64,000 nt of DNA from Brasenia schreberi (lineage: Eukaryota; Streptophyta; Magnoliopsida; Nymphaeales; Cabombaceae). The notes below the pieces were generated by a model. It worked only from the letters and a program-made list of their open reading frames with translations, did no database searches and was not told the origin of the DNA. The stretch covers positions 9,435,001-9,499,000 of the forward strand of contig JAYKKT010000059.1 of NCBI GenBank assembly GCA_036023115.1, read 5' to 3'. This document shows positions 25,901 to 38,653 of the stretch, one piece after another. The position numbers and the translations under genes were made by a program. Numbering within the stretch: position 1 is the first letter of the stretch; each line of letters starts with the position of its first letter.

Positions 25901-27566
25901 AAATATGAATCTTTCTCTGAATCATAGTATCTACCACCTCCATTAGCTTACCGGATAATGTTTTGATATTTCAAGAACCGATATTATCTAGGACTAGCTT
26001 CCTTACCCCCCGCATCTATCCATATTGAAAATGTAGAGACCCTCTCTGTAAATTATTAACTACATTCAGGCGGCAATGTAACAGGACTAACTTCTTTACC
26101 CATACCTGTTCATGACGTGGGAACCCTCTCTCCAATTGATTCACTACATCCGAGTAAAAATATAGTGGTCATTGCTTATTTATCACTGCATTCGGGCTCT
26201 ATAGCGCGTTGTTAGGTTGGGACGTTCCAAAGCAATACTCATAATTTGTGTAATCCATGGTATAAAAATCCGACAAAGTTTTACGCTGACCGTCAAAAGC
26301 CTAACACAACCCTCCTCCTTTATCCGAGCTTGGGACCGGCAATGCAAGGGTGATCCCTTACATGGGCAGAGTTTTCATGCATAACGACATTTAGGTGAAA
26401 TCCAATGAATGCACTCATGACAAGCATTGCTCCCACCTACATGCGCATTAAGCTTAAAACACATTAATGTCTACAAATACATATTCTCCAACAGATTATA
26501 TTGTTGGTTTACTTTCATTCGTGAACCCTGTGTTTTTAAGCTTTGATGTTATACTGGGCTGCATAGAAAGTCAACAAGACCCATCTCTGTCAGTGAGTTC
26601 CGTCTGTTGCACTAGACTTTGTAACCAAAAGATTTTAGTGTCTTATGGGTAATCAGTGAGTTTTCTCTTAGTAGCTTTTGGTTCTTTGCACATTTTTTCC
26701 CTGTAGTACTTGAATGTCTCAACCTAGCCAACCCCGTCTAGTATGGGAAAAGGCTTAGTTGTTGTTGTACTTGAATGTCTCAACCAAGCCGAATACATTG
26801 TAAGCAACTTGATGGGACTCGAAAGGAGTGGAATCGGTTTTTGTTGACTGGATGCTGTTCATTGCACAGGGTATCAATGTGAAAGCAGATCAAAATGCTA
26901 GTCATTAGCTGTTCTTGCTTCACTAACCTATACTGAGTTTCTGACTCATTGATTTTACTCTCTCTATGTATAGCTGTTCGTCGCTGCATAAGCAGTTTGT
27001 GATGTAAGAATGCTTTTATTTCAAAAGCTGGAAGTCGGCTTAGCCTTTGGTGAACTAAATTGCACTAGCATTCTTGATAAAATCAGCAACTTTCCCATGT
27101 TGATAACTGGATGCTTGGTAGTAGCACAAGAGTTGAGTGTAGTAGTCATTAGAATACATATTAAGATTATTTGAATTATGATGCCCATGATAAATGATAA
27201 TTTAATCCTTGCACATTATTTCCTTTTATCCTGCGAAACATTATCTCTTGTTAATGAGACCTTTATTGCCAGCAAAGAATCTGAACGTGCAATTTGCAGG
27301 AATATGTAATTCCTTCTGAGAGGAAGGATGTGTTCCTTGATGAGGGGAGTTCACAGTTGGAGGCGGCAATCGACTTCTATGTCTGCACTCAAAGTGATGT
27401 CTTTGTGCCTGCTATTCCTGGTCTGTTTTATGCAAACGTTGTTGGACAAAGAATAGCGGCTGGTAAGACACATATATTGGTACCAACAAGAAATCCTACT
27501 CCATCTGATTCTGTGTCGCACTATGTCTCTGATAAGAGTCACTTGGCTTATTCATGCTTGTGCTAA
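10857..27566 (+). CDS. MSR-type putative O-fucosyltransferase (mannan-synthesis-related), 6 exons
   Basis: Exons: 10857-10958, 12253-12376, 12481-12545, 12916-13001, 15079-15649, 27300-27566. All borders are GT/AG and in frame, giving 404 aa against about 420 in the family. It resembles plant GDP-fucose O-fucosyltransferase-family proteins of the MANNAN SYNTHESIS RELATED type, Golgi proteins that promote glucomannan synthesis. It is a predicted type II membrane protein with a short N-terminus and one hydrophobic anchor at about residues 8-25. Family motifs are [13 protein letters not shown] (about 90-102), [19 protein letters not shown], the FIAIDMR strand with Arg near 253, VIYLTQPRW, and [18 protein letters not shown] near the C-terminus, ending HLAYSCLC. 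The first exon supplies the anchor, and ATG 10857 is the only start that keeps [11 protein letters not shown]. Introns 4 and 5 are full of transposons; intron 5 is 11.65 kb. The family is clear; the exact acceptor and MSR paralogue are inferred. Confidence 0.9.
11836..11886 (-). mobile_element. Decayed RTE 3'-end stub
   Basis: About 50 bp in intron 1 of the MSR-like gene resemble the RTE 3' terminus found at 4118-4170 (a CTTTTCCCAYACTARATGGG core followed by GCTACATG), with several substitutions. No target duplication could be made out. Confidence 0.5.
13435..14490 (-). mobile_element. Old, degraded RTE-like LINE in intron 4
   Basis: No long frame survives, but blocks collinear with copy A remain. 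They include the stretch around the CACAAAGAA and ACCAGCATT words (13675-13730), the GTTCTACTAAG block (13880), TCTTGTCTTAACC (about 14190), and CATAATTTCATA followed by TTATTAACTT (about 14350). All are on the minus strand and in the same order. A (TA)n(TG)n microsatellite interrupts it at 13928-13987. A short plus-oriented RTE tail-like piece, TCTTAGTTGTTG, lies near 14470. This copy is clearly older than copies A to C. Confidence 0.7.
13928..13987. repeat. Compound microsatellite (AT)n(GT)n
   Basis: About 14 AT units followed by about 16 GT units, inside the degraded LINE in intron 4 of the MSR-like gene. Confidence 0.97.
14658..14935. mobile_element. Non-autonomous hAT-like element, second copy
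   Basis: A GGTTCC/AACCGG-rich segment beginning GACATGGCCGGTTT and ending with the partial complement (GGACATGTTTA), like the element at 1621. A perfect 8-bp direct repeat TGAATGAA flanks it (14650-14657 and 14936-14943). The exact edge may be off by two bases: the alternative CTTGAATG/CATGAATG pair matches 7 of 8. It is in intron 4 of the MSR-like gene, 143 bp before exon 5. Confidence 0.65.
16112..16501 (-). repeat. copia-1 3' LTR
   Basis: 390 bp. Read on the minus strand it begins TGTTAATG and ends TTTACA. By eye it differs from the 5' LTR at roughly 28-30 positions (about 7%). Confidence 0.93.
16471..17900 (-). pseudogene. copia-1 reverse transcriptase and RNase H remnants
   Basis: Broken frames on the minus strand read, in order: [20 protein letters not shown] (17900-17682), [20 protein letters not shown] and LYGLKQAPR (17724-17440), the catalytic LLLYVDDMI and LGIQITR block, [19 protein letters not shown] (17542-16955), and the RNase H end [15 protein letters not shown] with the [11 protein letters not shown] motif (16746-16471). 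These are textbook copia RT/RH motifs. Frame changes near 17550-17690 and 16750-16950 interrupt them. Confidence 0.9.
18024..18215 (-). pseudogene. copia-1 integrase-RT linker remnant
   Basis: The open stretch on the minus strand up to the LINE junction ([14 protein letters not shown], then [12 protein letters not shown]) is the variable linker between copia integrase and reverse transcriptase. It is directly abutted by the nested LINE, so the copia frame was cut here. Confidence 0.7.
18212..20773 (+). mobile_element. RTE LINE copy B nested inside copia-1
   Basis: Plus-strand RTE element that starts inside the endonuclease ([15 protein letters not shown], then GGDLNGHVG and [13 protein letters not shown]). 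It runs through the linker and reverse transcriptase ([18 protein letters not shown]) to the C-terminal region and a (TTG)n-like tail. The copia frame stops on both sides of it, so the LINE arrived after copia-1. The 5' edge is uncertain by about 10 bp and I see no clean target duplication. Confidence 0.9.
18609..20563 (+). pseudogene. RTE LINE copy B polyprotein remnants
   Basis: Three main open blocks: 18609-19508 (linker and start of the reverse transcriptase), 19773-20252 (RT core with FADDIVL) and 20342-20563 (C-terminal region). A stop at 18541 separates the endonuclease end. Small deletions near 19500-19720, a frameshift near 20213 and later stops break the frame. Linker and RT are very close in sequence to copy A, so both come from one family. 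Confidence 0.87.
20763..21488 (-). pseudogene. copia-1 integrase remnant
   Basis: Blocks 21488-21039 and 20999-20763 on the minus strand. The DDE signature is visible: Asp in HFDVWGPAP, Asp in RSDSRGEY, and Glu in [13 protein letters not shown]. The downstream [18 protein letters not shown] and CVFLGYG motifs are also typical of copia. One stop separates the blocks near 21038. The frame is cut at 20773 by the nested LINE. Confidence 0.9.
21826..23050 (-). pseudogene. copia-1 gag and protease remnants
   Basis: On the minus strand, a degenerate gag (blocks 22443-22246 and 22221-22030) includes a CCHC zinc knuckle [14 protein letters not shown] at about 22117-22158. The protease follows at 22023-21826, with the active-site motif WFLDSGPSF. 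Several stops interrupt gag between 22450 and 23050. Confidence 0.82.
23060..23450 (-). repeat. copia-1 5' LTR
   Basis: 391 bp matching the LTR at 16112-16501. Its outermost dinucleotide on the minus strand is TA where the 3' LTR has TG, and its inner end reads CC instead of CA. Both look like decay after insertion. The PBS begins immediately inside. Confidence 0.92.
23676..26376 (-). mobile_element. RTE LINE copy C, near full length but internally deleted
   Basis: Minus-strand RTE element with its (TTG)n 3' end at 23676. A 13-bp target duplication with one mismatch flanks it: ATGCATAATGACA at 23663-23675 and ATGCATAACGACA at 26377-26389. Unlike copies A and B it reaches the 5' untranslated region and the endonuclease start ([11 protein letters not shown] and [10 protein letters not shown] in 25943-25701, GGDLNGHV in 25697-25350). 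About 0.5 kb is missing: endonuclease sequence ending NFAMTFDP joins directly to [10 protein letters not shown] of the linker. The reverse transcriptase part is heavily mutated. It lies antisense in MSR intron 5. Confidence 0.88.
26725..26767 (+). mobile_element. 43-bp RTE stub with perfect 18-bp TSD
   Basis: Only the last 43 bp of the RTE 3' end (CCCCGTCTAGTATGGGAAAA, then the GGCTTAGTTG/TTG tail) are inserted, between two identical 18-bp copies of TACTTGAATGTCTCAACC (26707-26724 and 26768-26785). It is an extreme 5' truncation of the same family, in sense orientation, about 530 bp before the last MSR-like exon. Confidence 0.9.
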
Positions 27567-27619
27567 GATTTATACGAGGAATTACCGAGCAACTGCTTCT
27601 GTTGCATTTACCTGGTGCA

Positions 27620-28293
27620 AACTTTTCGCAAATAGCTACAGCATGTAGTCTTTTTATGCTTGTTGTATTAGATTATTCTTTTCCTTGTTCGTGATATAAG
27701 GCCTAAAATCCACTATAATGATGATCTTTCACTTGACCTTTCCCAGGTAGTCTCAAGTTTCCACACACACTCTCTTCTATACATGAAAACATACAAACAA
27801 GCACATGAATCCGCCCACACAAGCACATGTTTTCACAGCCATTTTTTTTACTTGAAGACGGTTGCTTCTTGGCATGATTCGGATGAGAACTAGTTATTAT
27901 AGCTTCCTGAAACAATGATTCTAGTAAACATTCTTAAACAAGCTTTTCATAATGGTAACTTTTCGCAAATAGCTACAGCATGTAGTCTTTTTATGCTTGT
28001 TGTATTAGATTATTCTTTTCCTTGTTCGTGATATAAGGCCTAAAATCCACTATAATGATGATCTTTCACTTGACCTTTCCCAGGTAGTCTCAAGTTTCCA
28101 CACACACTCTCTTCTATACATGAAAACATACAAACAAGCACATGAATCCGCCCACACAAGCACATGTTTTCACAGCCATTTTCTTTACTTGAAGACGGTT
28201 GCTTCTTGGCATGATTCGGATGAGAACTAGTTATTATAGCTTCCTGAAACAATGATTCTAGTAAACATTCTTAAACAAGCTTTTCATAATGGT
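27620..28293. repeat. 337-bp direct tandem duplication
   Basis: Two adjacent copies (27620-27956 and 27957-28293), nearly identical. I see one substitution, in a T-run (TTTTTTTTA against TTTTCTTTA). The first copy starts 53 bp after the MSR-like stop codon, so the duplicated unit probably includes the 3' untranslated region. Confidence 0.96.
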
Positions 28294-29749
28294 TTTTAAC
28301 ATTGGCTTCATTCGCAAGTTATGTGTGTTCTTCTAGTCCCAACTATTGGACTGGGTTAGCCGATTTCATCGGTGCCTCTCTACATATCTTGATTGGACCC
28401 AGATTAACAAGATGGTCATCTAGATCGGTTCGTTCTTGAGTCATGTGCTTCTAAGCTTCAATGGACCAGCTAGGCCAATCTAGTGGGTTCTTCTCTAGTG
28501 GCTCATTCAAACTTGCACAAAGAGCTAACGTTTCTCCTGGATGAAGGGGTTGGATCAAAAGTTTTCAAGTTGAAACACATGGTGAGTTTGATACCTGGGA
28601 TGTACATCTGGTACGGGTGTGCATGATTTCAGCGTGTACATCAAAAGGAGGGGGAAAGCGCAGATGCTAAATCCGAATCAGACCTACACTCGAATAATAT
28701 GAAGCAATGATAATCTAATTAATATATAAGCAAAATGAATAAAATCAGCATTGCAAGAGTGCGCACATACTTTTGTTTCGTGGTGCTTATCATCTAACCT
28801 GGAGTAAATTGCTGCCAGTCTACCTACTATCAATTTGGTTGTCTAGTTCAGATGAAGTCATGAGGCGGCATTGGTGGATTCAGACACTCGCAGTAAAAGT
28901 AAAACACGATCATGACCTGAAATGTCTGTGGCCTTCTCCACCCAAAGTGACACAAAGAAGAAGAGCTGCGTTGGGGTTTGACATGATTTTGAGAGAAGCA
29001 TGAAATGACACACAAGCACGATGCAGAACACGAGTGCGAGAAATCTGCGTCGGCTATGTGAGCCTTGACCTGAAAGGGTTTTATAAGCCCCAAGTGATAC
29101 AAAGGTGGTTTTTGTTCGAGTCCGGAACAACCTGGAACCCATAAAAAAAAAATTACATTTTACGATTAAGAAAATCACGAAATAGTGGTTTTGAACCACC
29201 GGTTTTGGGCTGGATCCAATTTCATGAAAGGTAGAACCGGAACTGAACCGGGTGATCCATTGTTCATAGCCTGGTTCGGTTTTGGTTGGAACAGCCGAGC
29301 TGGAGCACTAAGAGGTTGGGCCAACGATCACTTCGGGTTTGGATCAAAAGTATGTTGACCCAAACACGACCATTTTATCTTCAGGTCATTTTCTTCGGAC
29401 CCATTTCCCACCAGTTCGTGTTTGGGTTCACCTGACAATGACCCACGTGCGTGTTATATGTCCGGACATGTAGCATATAGGCATAATATGTGTATATATA
29501 TAGTATGGAGAGTGTGTTTATGTCTATATATCAGCGATTTCGTGTTGGGGCTGAGTTAACCCCAGATACCATAGAACTGGGCTGGGCTGACTCAGACCCG
29601 ATCCTGCGTGCCTAAATCTCGACCCATCGACAAATTTTTCAGATTGGGCACAAATTTTTCAGATTGTTCGTGTTGCAGGTTAGACCCAAAAGTGCTATCT
29701 TCAACCAAACTATTTTTTTCCGCCTATGTCAAGTATGTGTGTCTCGAGT

Positions 29750-29812
29750 GTCAAACTCAGGACCTGCAGCTTGTGAGACCGAGTCCCCTACCCAGGTGAG
29801 CCATCGGTTTGA
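29750..29812 (-). repeat. Possible tRNA-derived SINE head
   Basis: Read on the minus strand, TGGCTCACCTGGGTAGGGG resembles a tRNA A box, and about 30 bp later CCTGAGTTTGACACTC resembles a B box. This is the layout of a Pol III promoter in plant SINEs. No tail or target duplication was identified. Confidence 0.35.
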
Positions 29813-31284
29813 GTGCCAAACTTTAAGCTTTTCCTCGGTGGTTTACCTTTTGTTTGCTTTTGAGAAGGCCATCGTGTTTCTCTTCCTTCCCTTTTCCCCT
29901 GTGCTTGCAAGCAACCCAACTCAGAGAAGGAGATGATCACGACCTTGTGGTCATAGATGAGCAGGAGTTCTCTTTTCTATTCCATACGTAGAGAGACTAC
30001 TTGTCTGTGATTTTGTTTCTGTAACACCACACAGATGGAGTATGAACAGCTCTGGCTTGGATGTTACAAGTTTTTTGAATCTCTCTCTCTCTCACATATA
30101 ATCTGCAATTGTTGATTGGGAAAAGGGACCAAATGAATGTAGGGAAACGTGCTTTTCAATCTTGTTCGTGGACTATGCAAAAATTTCCCCACCCATTAGC
30201 TTAGCTGCGAGCCAATTGGAGATTTTTCAATACCGTCGGATTAGCAATACGGGTAACACCCCGTATGCAGTGGCAAACATATCCGATTGGAACCGCCGGG
30301 CCAGTTAGGAATCAACCATGTGTATGCGGTAGAAAGCGAGTACGGCTGTACCCTATAGTGGAGATGGTTTCTATTTTCATAATCTCAACCCGTCCCTGAA
30401 GCGAAAGGCAAGTGTTTGGCTTAGTTGTTCGTGATTCAAATGAACTGAACCTGAGCAACGCATGTGTTCCATTTGACTCGATCTGTACTAGCTCATTTCA
30501 TGCATATAATTTTATTAAATCAATCAATTCGGTGAGTGGAAAAGCTGGTATATCCAAACCAATGGAAAAACCGCTCCCACTTAATTGATCAAAACAGATG
30601 AAATCAATCATATTAAGAAAAATAAAAATTAACTTCCAACTTTTCCTTATTAAGCAAAAAGCAAAATTAACTTAATATTTTTTCATAGAAACCCTTCATC
30701 TCTTTGATCTAACGGTCAAAAGCAACATTCATCATATACCACCCACCGTTAATGGGTGTACTGTAATTAAATGATCAAATCTTCCAATCTTGTTATCCTA
30801 AAAAATAAATCAATTTTGCCTGAAGCTTTTATGCAAATAAAGTTAGGCCTTAATTTTAATCAAGAAGTCGCATTTCTACTCAAAATTACATACGAACTAT
30901 TACAGCTTTTAACTTTGGTGAGAAGCTGGTTGATGAATTTGTGATGACAAACAACCCCTGAACAAAAACTGTTCAGTTCATTCAGCTGGTCGACCAGCCA
31001 CCCTACATAACATTTAAAAACTTTAACAGCGCCAAAATTTCATAACAAAAATAGATGCCGATTTAGATATACCACTGAAACAATAAAATCAGCAAACAAA
31101 GAAATATACCATCAAACTTAAAGAAACCGCAATCTAAAACCCAAGAAGAAATACAGGATAGGAGAAAATTTTTCTAGTTCACACTCCCAATCAGCTAGCT
31201 ACTTTGGTTTTGCCTTCATGGCAGCAGCAGCATCACCAATTTCCAAAGACACCTCTATACTATTGTTTTACGAGGAAAACTTGT

Positions 31285-33909
<2,625 letters not shown>

Positions 33910-34197
33910 CTGCACAACCAATCTTGAACCCTAGATCCTAAATGAATCGAGGAATTCGTCAAACATTTGCACAAAGAAAACTCAATCCTCAATTGATCAA
34001 ATTACTTTTATCTCAACGATCAAGAAAAAACGGTATCAAATTTGGTATCACAGTAAAGAAAATCAGACGATCAAACATGAGTCTAACGAACGAAGATCTC
34101 GACTACGGAATTAGGGTTTCTGTGTCGCTGATTACATTCCAATTTGATGGCCAATATCGTTAGATCGAGTGTTCGACCAGAAAGATGATGGTTCTCG

Positions 34198-34199
<2 letters not shown>

Positions 34200-34253
<54 letters not shown>
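34200..34253. repeat. (GA)n microsatellite upstream of RPL7
   Basis: 27 uninterrupted GA units about 290 bp upstream of the RPL7 start codon (CT units in the RPL7 sense). Such tracts in plant promoters and leaders are known targets of GAGA-binding BBR/BPC proteins; a function here is inference. Confidence 0.95.
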
Positions 34254-34258
<5 letters not shown>

Positions 34259-37099
34259 TTCGGCGTTAGGGTTTCACTCCGCAGAAGAACGACGAGTCGC
34301 GAATAGGCGAAGATATGTCCTCGAGATAGCTCTAGCAGGATGGACGGCTACCGTTGCGGATTCAGTCCATTTAATTGTTGGTGGCCGTTCATCTGGTTTG
34401 CGAGCGAACTGAGTCTATGGTAGCAAACGGCGACGCTAAACGACGGGTCTATGATTCGTCACCGTGTCCTTCATAAACGGATCCGCTTATGGACCTGGAC
34501 CCGAATAGCAGTTACGATACTAAATCGTTCCAAATTTTACTAAATTTTTCTTTAAAAGAAATGTTAAGCTTACAAGAAAACACATAATGAAAGTCCATGG
34601 TATATGAGAGCAACATATTATCATATCGAAATGAATCTCAACCACCCAATTTAAAAGATGAATCATTAATATTTGAATTAGAAAACAAAAGATTGTTTTC
34701 TGAATTAAGTGCACTAAAAATGAGTAGAAGTATTTCTTTTTCTTTTAAAATATAAATATAAATTATTTATCTTTTAAATTGGATGGTTGAGATTTTATTT
34801 AGATATATTGGTATTTAATGTTGTTAGCATGTACCAAGCTTCCCTAGTGATTTAGATCCTTAAAAGGCTTTGATCAACTATTACTCTAACTAGCACAATG
34901 CCTGAAATAACCCATCTAGCTAGAGGGTTGTCAAATAACTCATCTAGCTATAGGGTTGTCTCATGAATTTATAATATATAGTATATACTTTTATCTAGTC
35001 TTACTAAAACTTTTAGCTAGAGGGTTGTCTTATATTATATAATATAGCTCATCTAGCCTCAGCCTCCCAATTGTATCTATTAGTCTTACTAAAACCAATT
35101 ATAATATATAATTTTGTACACACTTGTAATATATATTTTAAGGCTATATTATATATTAGAGTATCAATTTCATTGGACAAAAACTTTTACACACTTATAA
35201 TATATAATTTTTAGGTTAAATTTTTATGTTACTCTTGTATTATGTTGTAGACCTTACAATTTTTAGAATTTAGGGCCTCAACATGCGTTGAGCCACTGAT
35301 GTGCCATTTATGAGTTAAATAGCTAGCCTAAAAACTCATACTGTGTGAATTGTAGGCTATCCAAAATATTTTAGCTTTTGGGTTGGATAATTTTATTTGA
35401 TGCATGATCGAGAAATCCAACTTAGTTTACCATTCCCAATTCCTCTGTCTGATGGTGATAGCAGTTAATTTAGCCTATGAGGCATCAACAATGGTATTTT
35501 ATCTGATCAAGGTTGATAAAAAATATCATTCCATTCCTTGTTGGAAAGAACAGGGAGATATGTGTGGGCGGCTATATAGACCCTAACACATTGTTTTTTA
35601 ACAATAACATCTTGCAGCTTTGGTTCCACTCGCAATGCTAAGTTTCATTGTGTACATAGACCCATGACTTGTAAAAGATCCGATAAAATTTTATGCGATA
35701 AGACTATGACTATAATAATGTTCTTGTAATTTAAGTTTAGGACCATCTATGCGAGAGAACCCCAACATTAGGGTATTTGCTTACAAAGTGGTTTTATCAT
35801 TTGAGAAGTTCACATTTGTTAATAAAAAGGAATTGAAGTCGCACAACCTTTGACTCTAAAGAATTATAGTGACTGAACTTCTCTATAATAATTACGAAAA
35901 TACAATAAACTTTTGAATGTATCATCAATTTTTTTAATTACAGTAAATAATATTTAAACGGAAGATAAAGAAATCTTCATAATAGTACTGTATACTAATT
36001 GATACCGAACAGATAAGCACCTTCAACTATTTTTGTACCAGATTGGTGTTCTCAACTTTAGAAACACAAAAGGTAGATGTAATGATGTTGCCACCGTTAA
36101 TGAGCATTTAACATGGATGATGGAAGACAAAAACACATAGTGTTTAGAGTTGAGAACATATAACCATACGTGTATGAAAATCCTAAGCAAGAAAGTTAAC
36201 AAAACTCAGAATTAAGATCGTAAGGCACGAGTAGATATCTTGGTCCCATTGAGCATGCCAAGAAATCTCTTGTCTGAGTAAATTTTTTGATATTATAATT
36301 TTGAGTTTATATATACAAAAAATAAATAAAAATAAGATAAGAATAATAACAAGAATGTAGGACCAAATGAACTGTACTTGAAAGTCTCCTTACCCCGTGG
36401 GGTAATGATAAACAACAAGTGTTGCATATTATCCTAGGATCGATAAAAGGAGCTTACTTACAATTTACTTTGATCCAAGTCCAAGAAAGAACAAAAATAA
36501 GACTAATATTAAGCTTCAAAGATATCCTTTGTCGTATCCAATGAGTAATTATTGAATATAAGTATTACCAAATAGAGCCCTTACATAAATTTTCGAAAGA
36601 TAGTCTGTAATCACGCTGAAGGAGTTCTTCTACATTGCAGACCCTTCTCCTTTGAACACACAATTATGAAATTACTTGGTGAGGAATGATGGCAAGTGGA
36701 GAAGACGATATTCATTTGGGGTATTTTTAGAAGCTACTTATAGAAGGCCATAGGGGTATTTTTATGTTTAATTAATGTTAGCAAAATCCTAACTAATGTT
36801 TAGGATTATCCTACTAATTTCACATAAATTACTAAAACTCTTAGTTTCAAGAAAATCCTAAAGCAACTCTTAGAGGGAACTACCTCTCTTTTGTTCGCAA
36901 TTTAATATCTCATGTGATCAATTTTCATGTCAACTCATAAACTTCTCTTATGTTAATGTTTAATGAAACTATTTTTCAAAAGCTACCTTTCGAGTTTGTG
37001 AATTTTATTCTTACTCCTTGCATGATTTTAGAAAATTATCTTGCCAAGTTCGAATCTTTCTTTAAAGGTAGAATCTTAAAGCTTCTCTTATAGAAAACC

Positions 37100-37980
37100 A
37101 TCTCTCTTTACTTTATTCATAATTCAATATCCTCACATGATTAACTTTGATGTCAACTCATAAACTTTATTTGATTCAAAACATCTATTTGATGAAACTA
37201 CTTTCAAACTACTACTTTTTGATTTTTTTTTGTTTTCGTGATTTTAGAAATCTGTCTTACCAATCTTTTCTTGAAATTCTCTAAATTTCTATTTTTTTTC
37301 AAAAAAATTGATTTAAAAATATTTTAAAAGCCTTGACTTTCTTGATATATTTTTTGAAATTTTCAATTTATGTTTTTTTAATTAATTTTCCGTCAAAAAA
37401 GTGTTTGGAACTTTGAATTTTTAAAAGAGTGAAATTTTCAAGGTGATTACAACCTTGAAGAAACCAAGGTTGCATGAGTCATTTGACAGGGTCATTTCAT
37501 CACATTGACTCTCTAGAGACTACACAAGACAATAAAATACAACAGGACTAATATTTTAATACAATTGAGTTTACAATTCTTTTTTATCACTCACTGGCCA
37601 ATTACATAACTTATTTTAAAATCTCAACACATTATAAACTTTTGTATCCAACTCATAAATTTTGTTTAATCTAAAACATTTACGGGATGAAACTACTTTC
37701 AAACTACTAGTTTTTGAGTTTTTTTATTGTTGCTTTCGTGATTTTAGAAAATGGTCTTGCCAATCTATTCTTGAAATTCTCTAAATTTCTATTTTTTTAA
37801 AATTTTGATTTTAAAAGCCTTGATTTTCTTGATATTTTTTTGAAATTATCAATTTATGTTCTTGAATTAATTTTCCTTCAAAAAAGAAGTTGGAACTTTG
37901 AATTTTTAAAAGAGTGAAAATTTCAAGGTGCTTACAACCTTTAAAAAACTAAGGTTGAACGAGTCATTTGATACCTAACA
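37100..37980. repeat. Diverged direct repeats with about 500-bp spacing
   Basis: Two long blocks (about 37130-37490 and 37610-37980) share many words in the same order: CATTT...GATGAAACTACTTTCAAACT, GATTTTAGAAA, TTGAAATTCTCTAAATTTCT, and GGAACTTTGAATTTTTAAAA with GAGTGAAA. A weaker third copy is around 36890-37060. It is AT-rich and non-coding. Confidence 0.75.
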
Positions 37981-38653
37981 ACAACCTTGGATACTGGTTA
38001 TCCCCACATATGGTAAGGCATATGTGATCACAATGCATGCATAATTAAAATCACATAAAACAATTCCTAATATACTTCTATTGGGAAAAGCATATCACCT
38101 GCCTCGACCAAAGCATGAATCGACATTCATATTATCGAGATGCCATAATGTGTATGTGATATCACCAAGCAATCTCTTTTAATACATATTTAAGCACAAA
38201 ATCAACAATAATATATAGTTAATTCAGTAACAAGGCTCATCCGTTCAAACAGCAAGGAAATTAGAGTCTAAAAGACCTCAAAATACTAGATTGGATCTAA
38301 CTAAAAGCCCCTAGATCTAATCTTGTTACAAAATCTATATATTATAACAACAAATTAAGTATAATAATATTATAGAATTATAACTTACTTAGCTAATGCC
38401 TAACTGTTCAAACTGCATCGGAGTCCGAGTTCGAACGACTCCAAAATCATGAAAACAGTAAAATGGGTTCTGATGTGGATTCTAAACGGATCTTACCCAA
38501 GTTAATCCATTAATAGAAAAAGGTGATCTAATATAAGAGTGGTTGATGCCCATGTAGTTAGAAAAGTCTTTAGGAACAACACGGTACAAGAAAAATACCC
38601 ATGAACCCTAGCAATCTCTTTTACTTTGACCCTTAAACAAGCCTTGTAAATTC

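Larger units (their letters stand above)
27567..31284. other. Convergent intergenic region between the MSR-like and RPL7 genes
   Basis: No further gene recognised. It holds the 337-bp tandem duplication (27620-28293), a GGTTC/AACCGG-rich stretch (about 29140-29340), a stretch of ACCCAAACACGAC words like those near 9300 (about 29340-29460), and a possible tRNA-derived SINE head (about 29750-29812). The part from 30400 to 31100 is AT-rich with nothing recognisable. Confidence 0.45.

Noticed and set aside
27703..28252. Two nearly identical 70-codon minus-strand ORFs
   Set aside because: They are two copies of one chance frame created by the 337-bp tandem duplication.
35404..35586. 60-codon plus-strand ORF in the AT-rich intergenic region
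   Set aside because: Short, isolated, and without promoter, splice or family evidence.
37100..37980. CRISPR-like or satellite array
   Set aside because: The repeats are about 500 bp apart, diverged and only two or three in number. CRISPR arrays are not expected in a plant nuclear genome.
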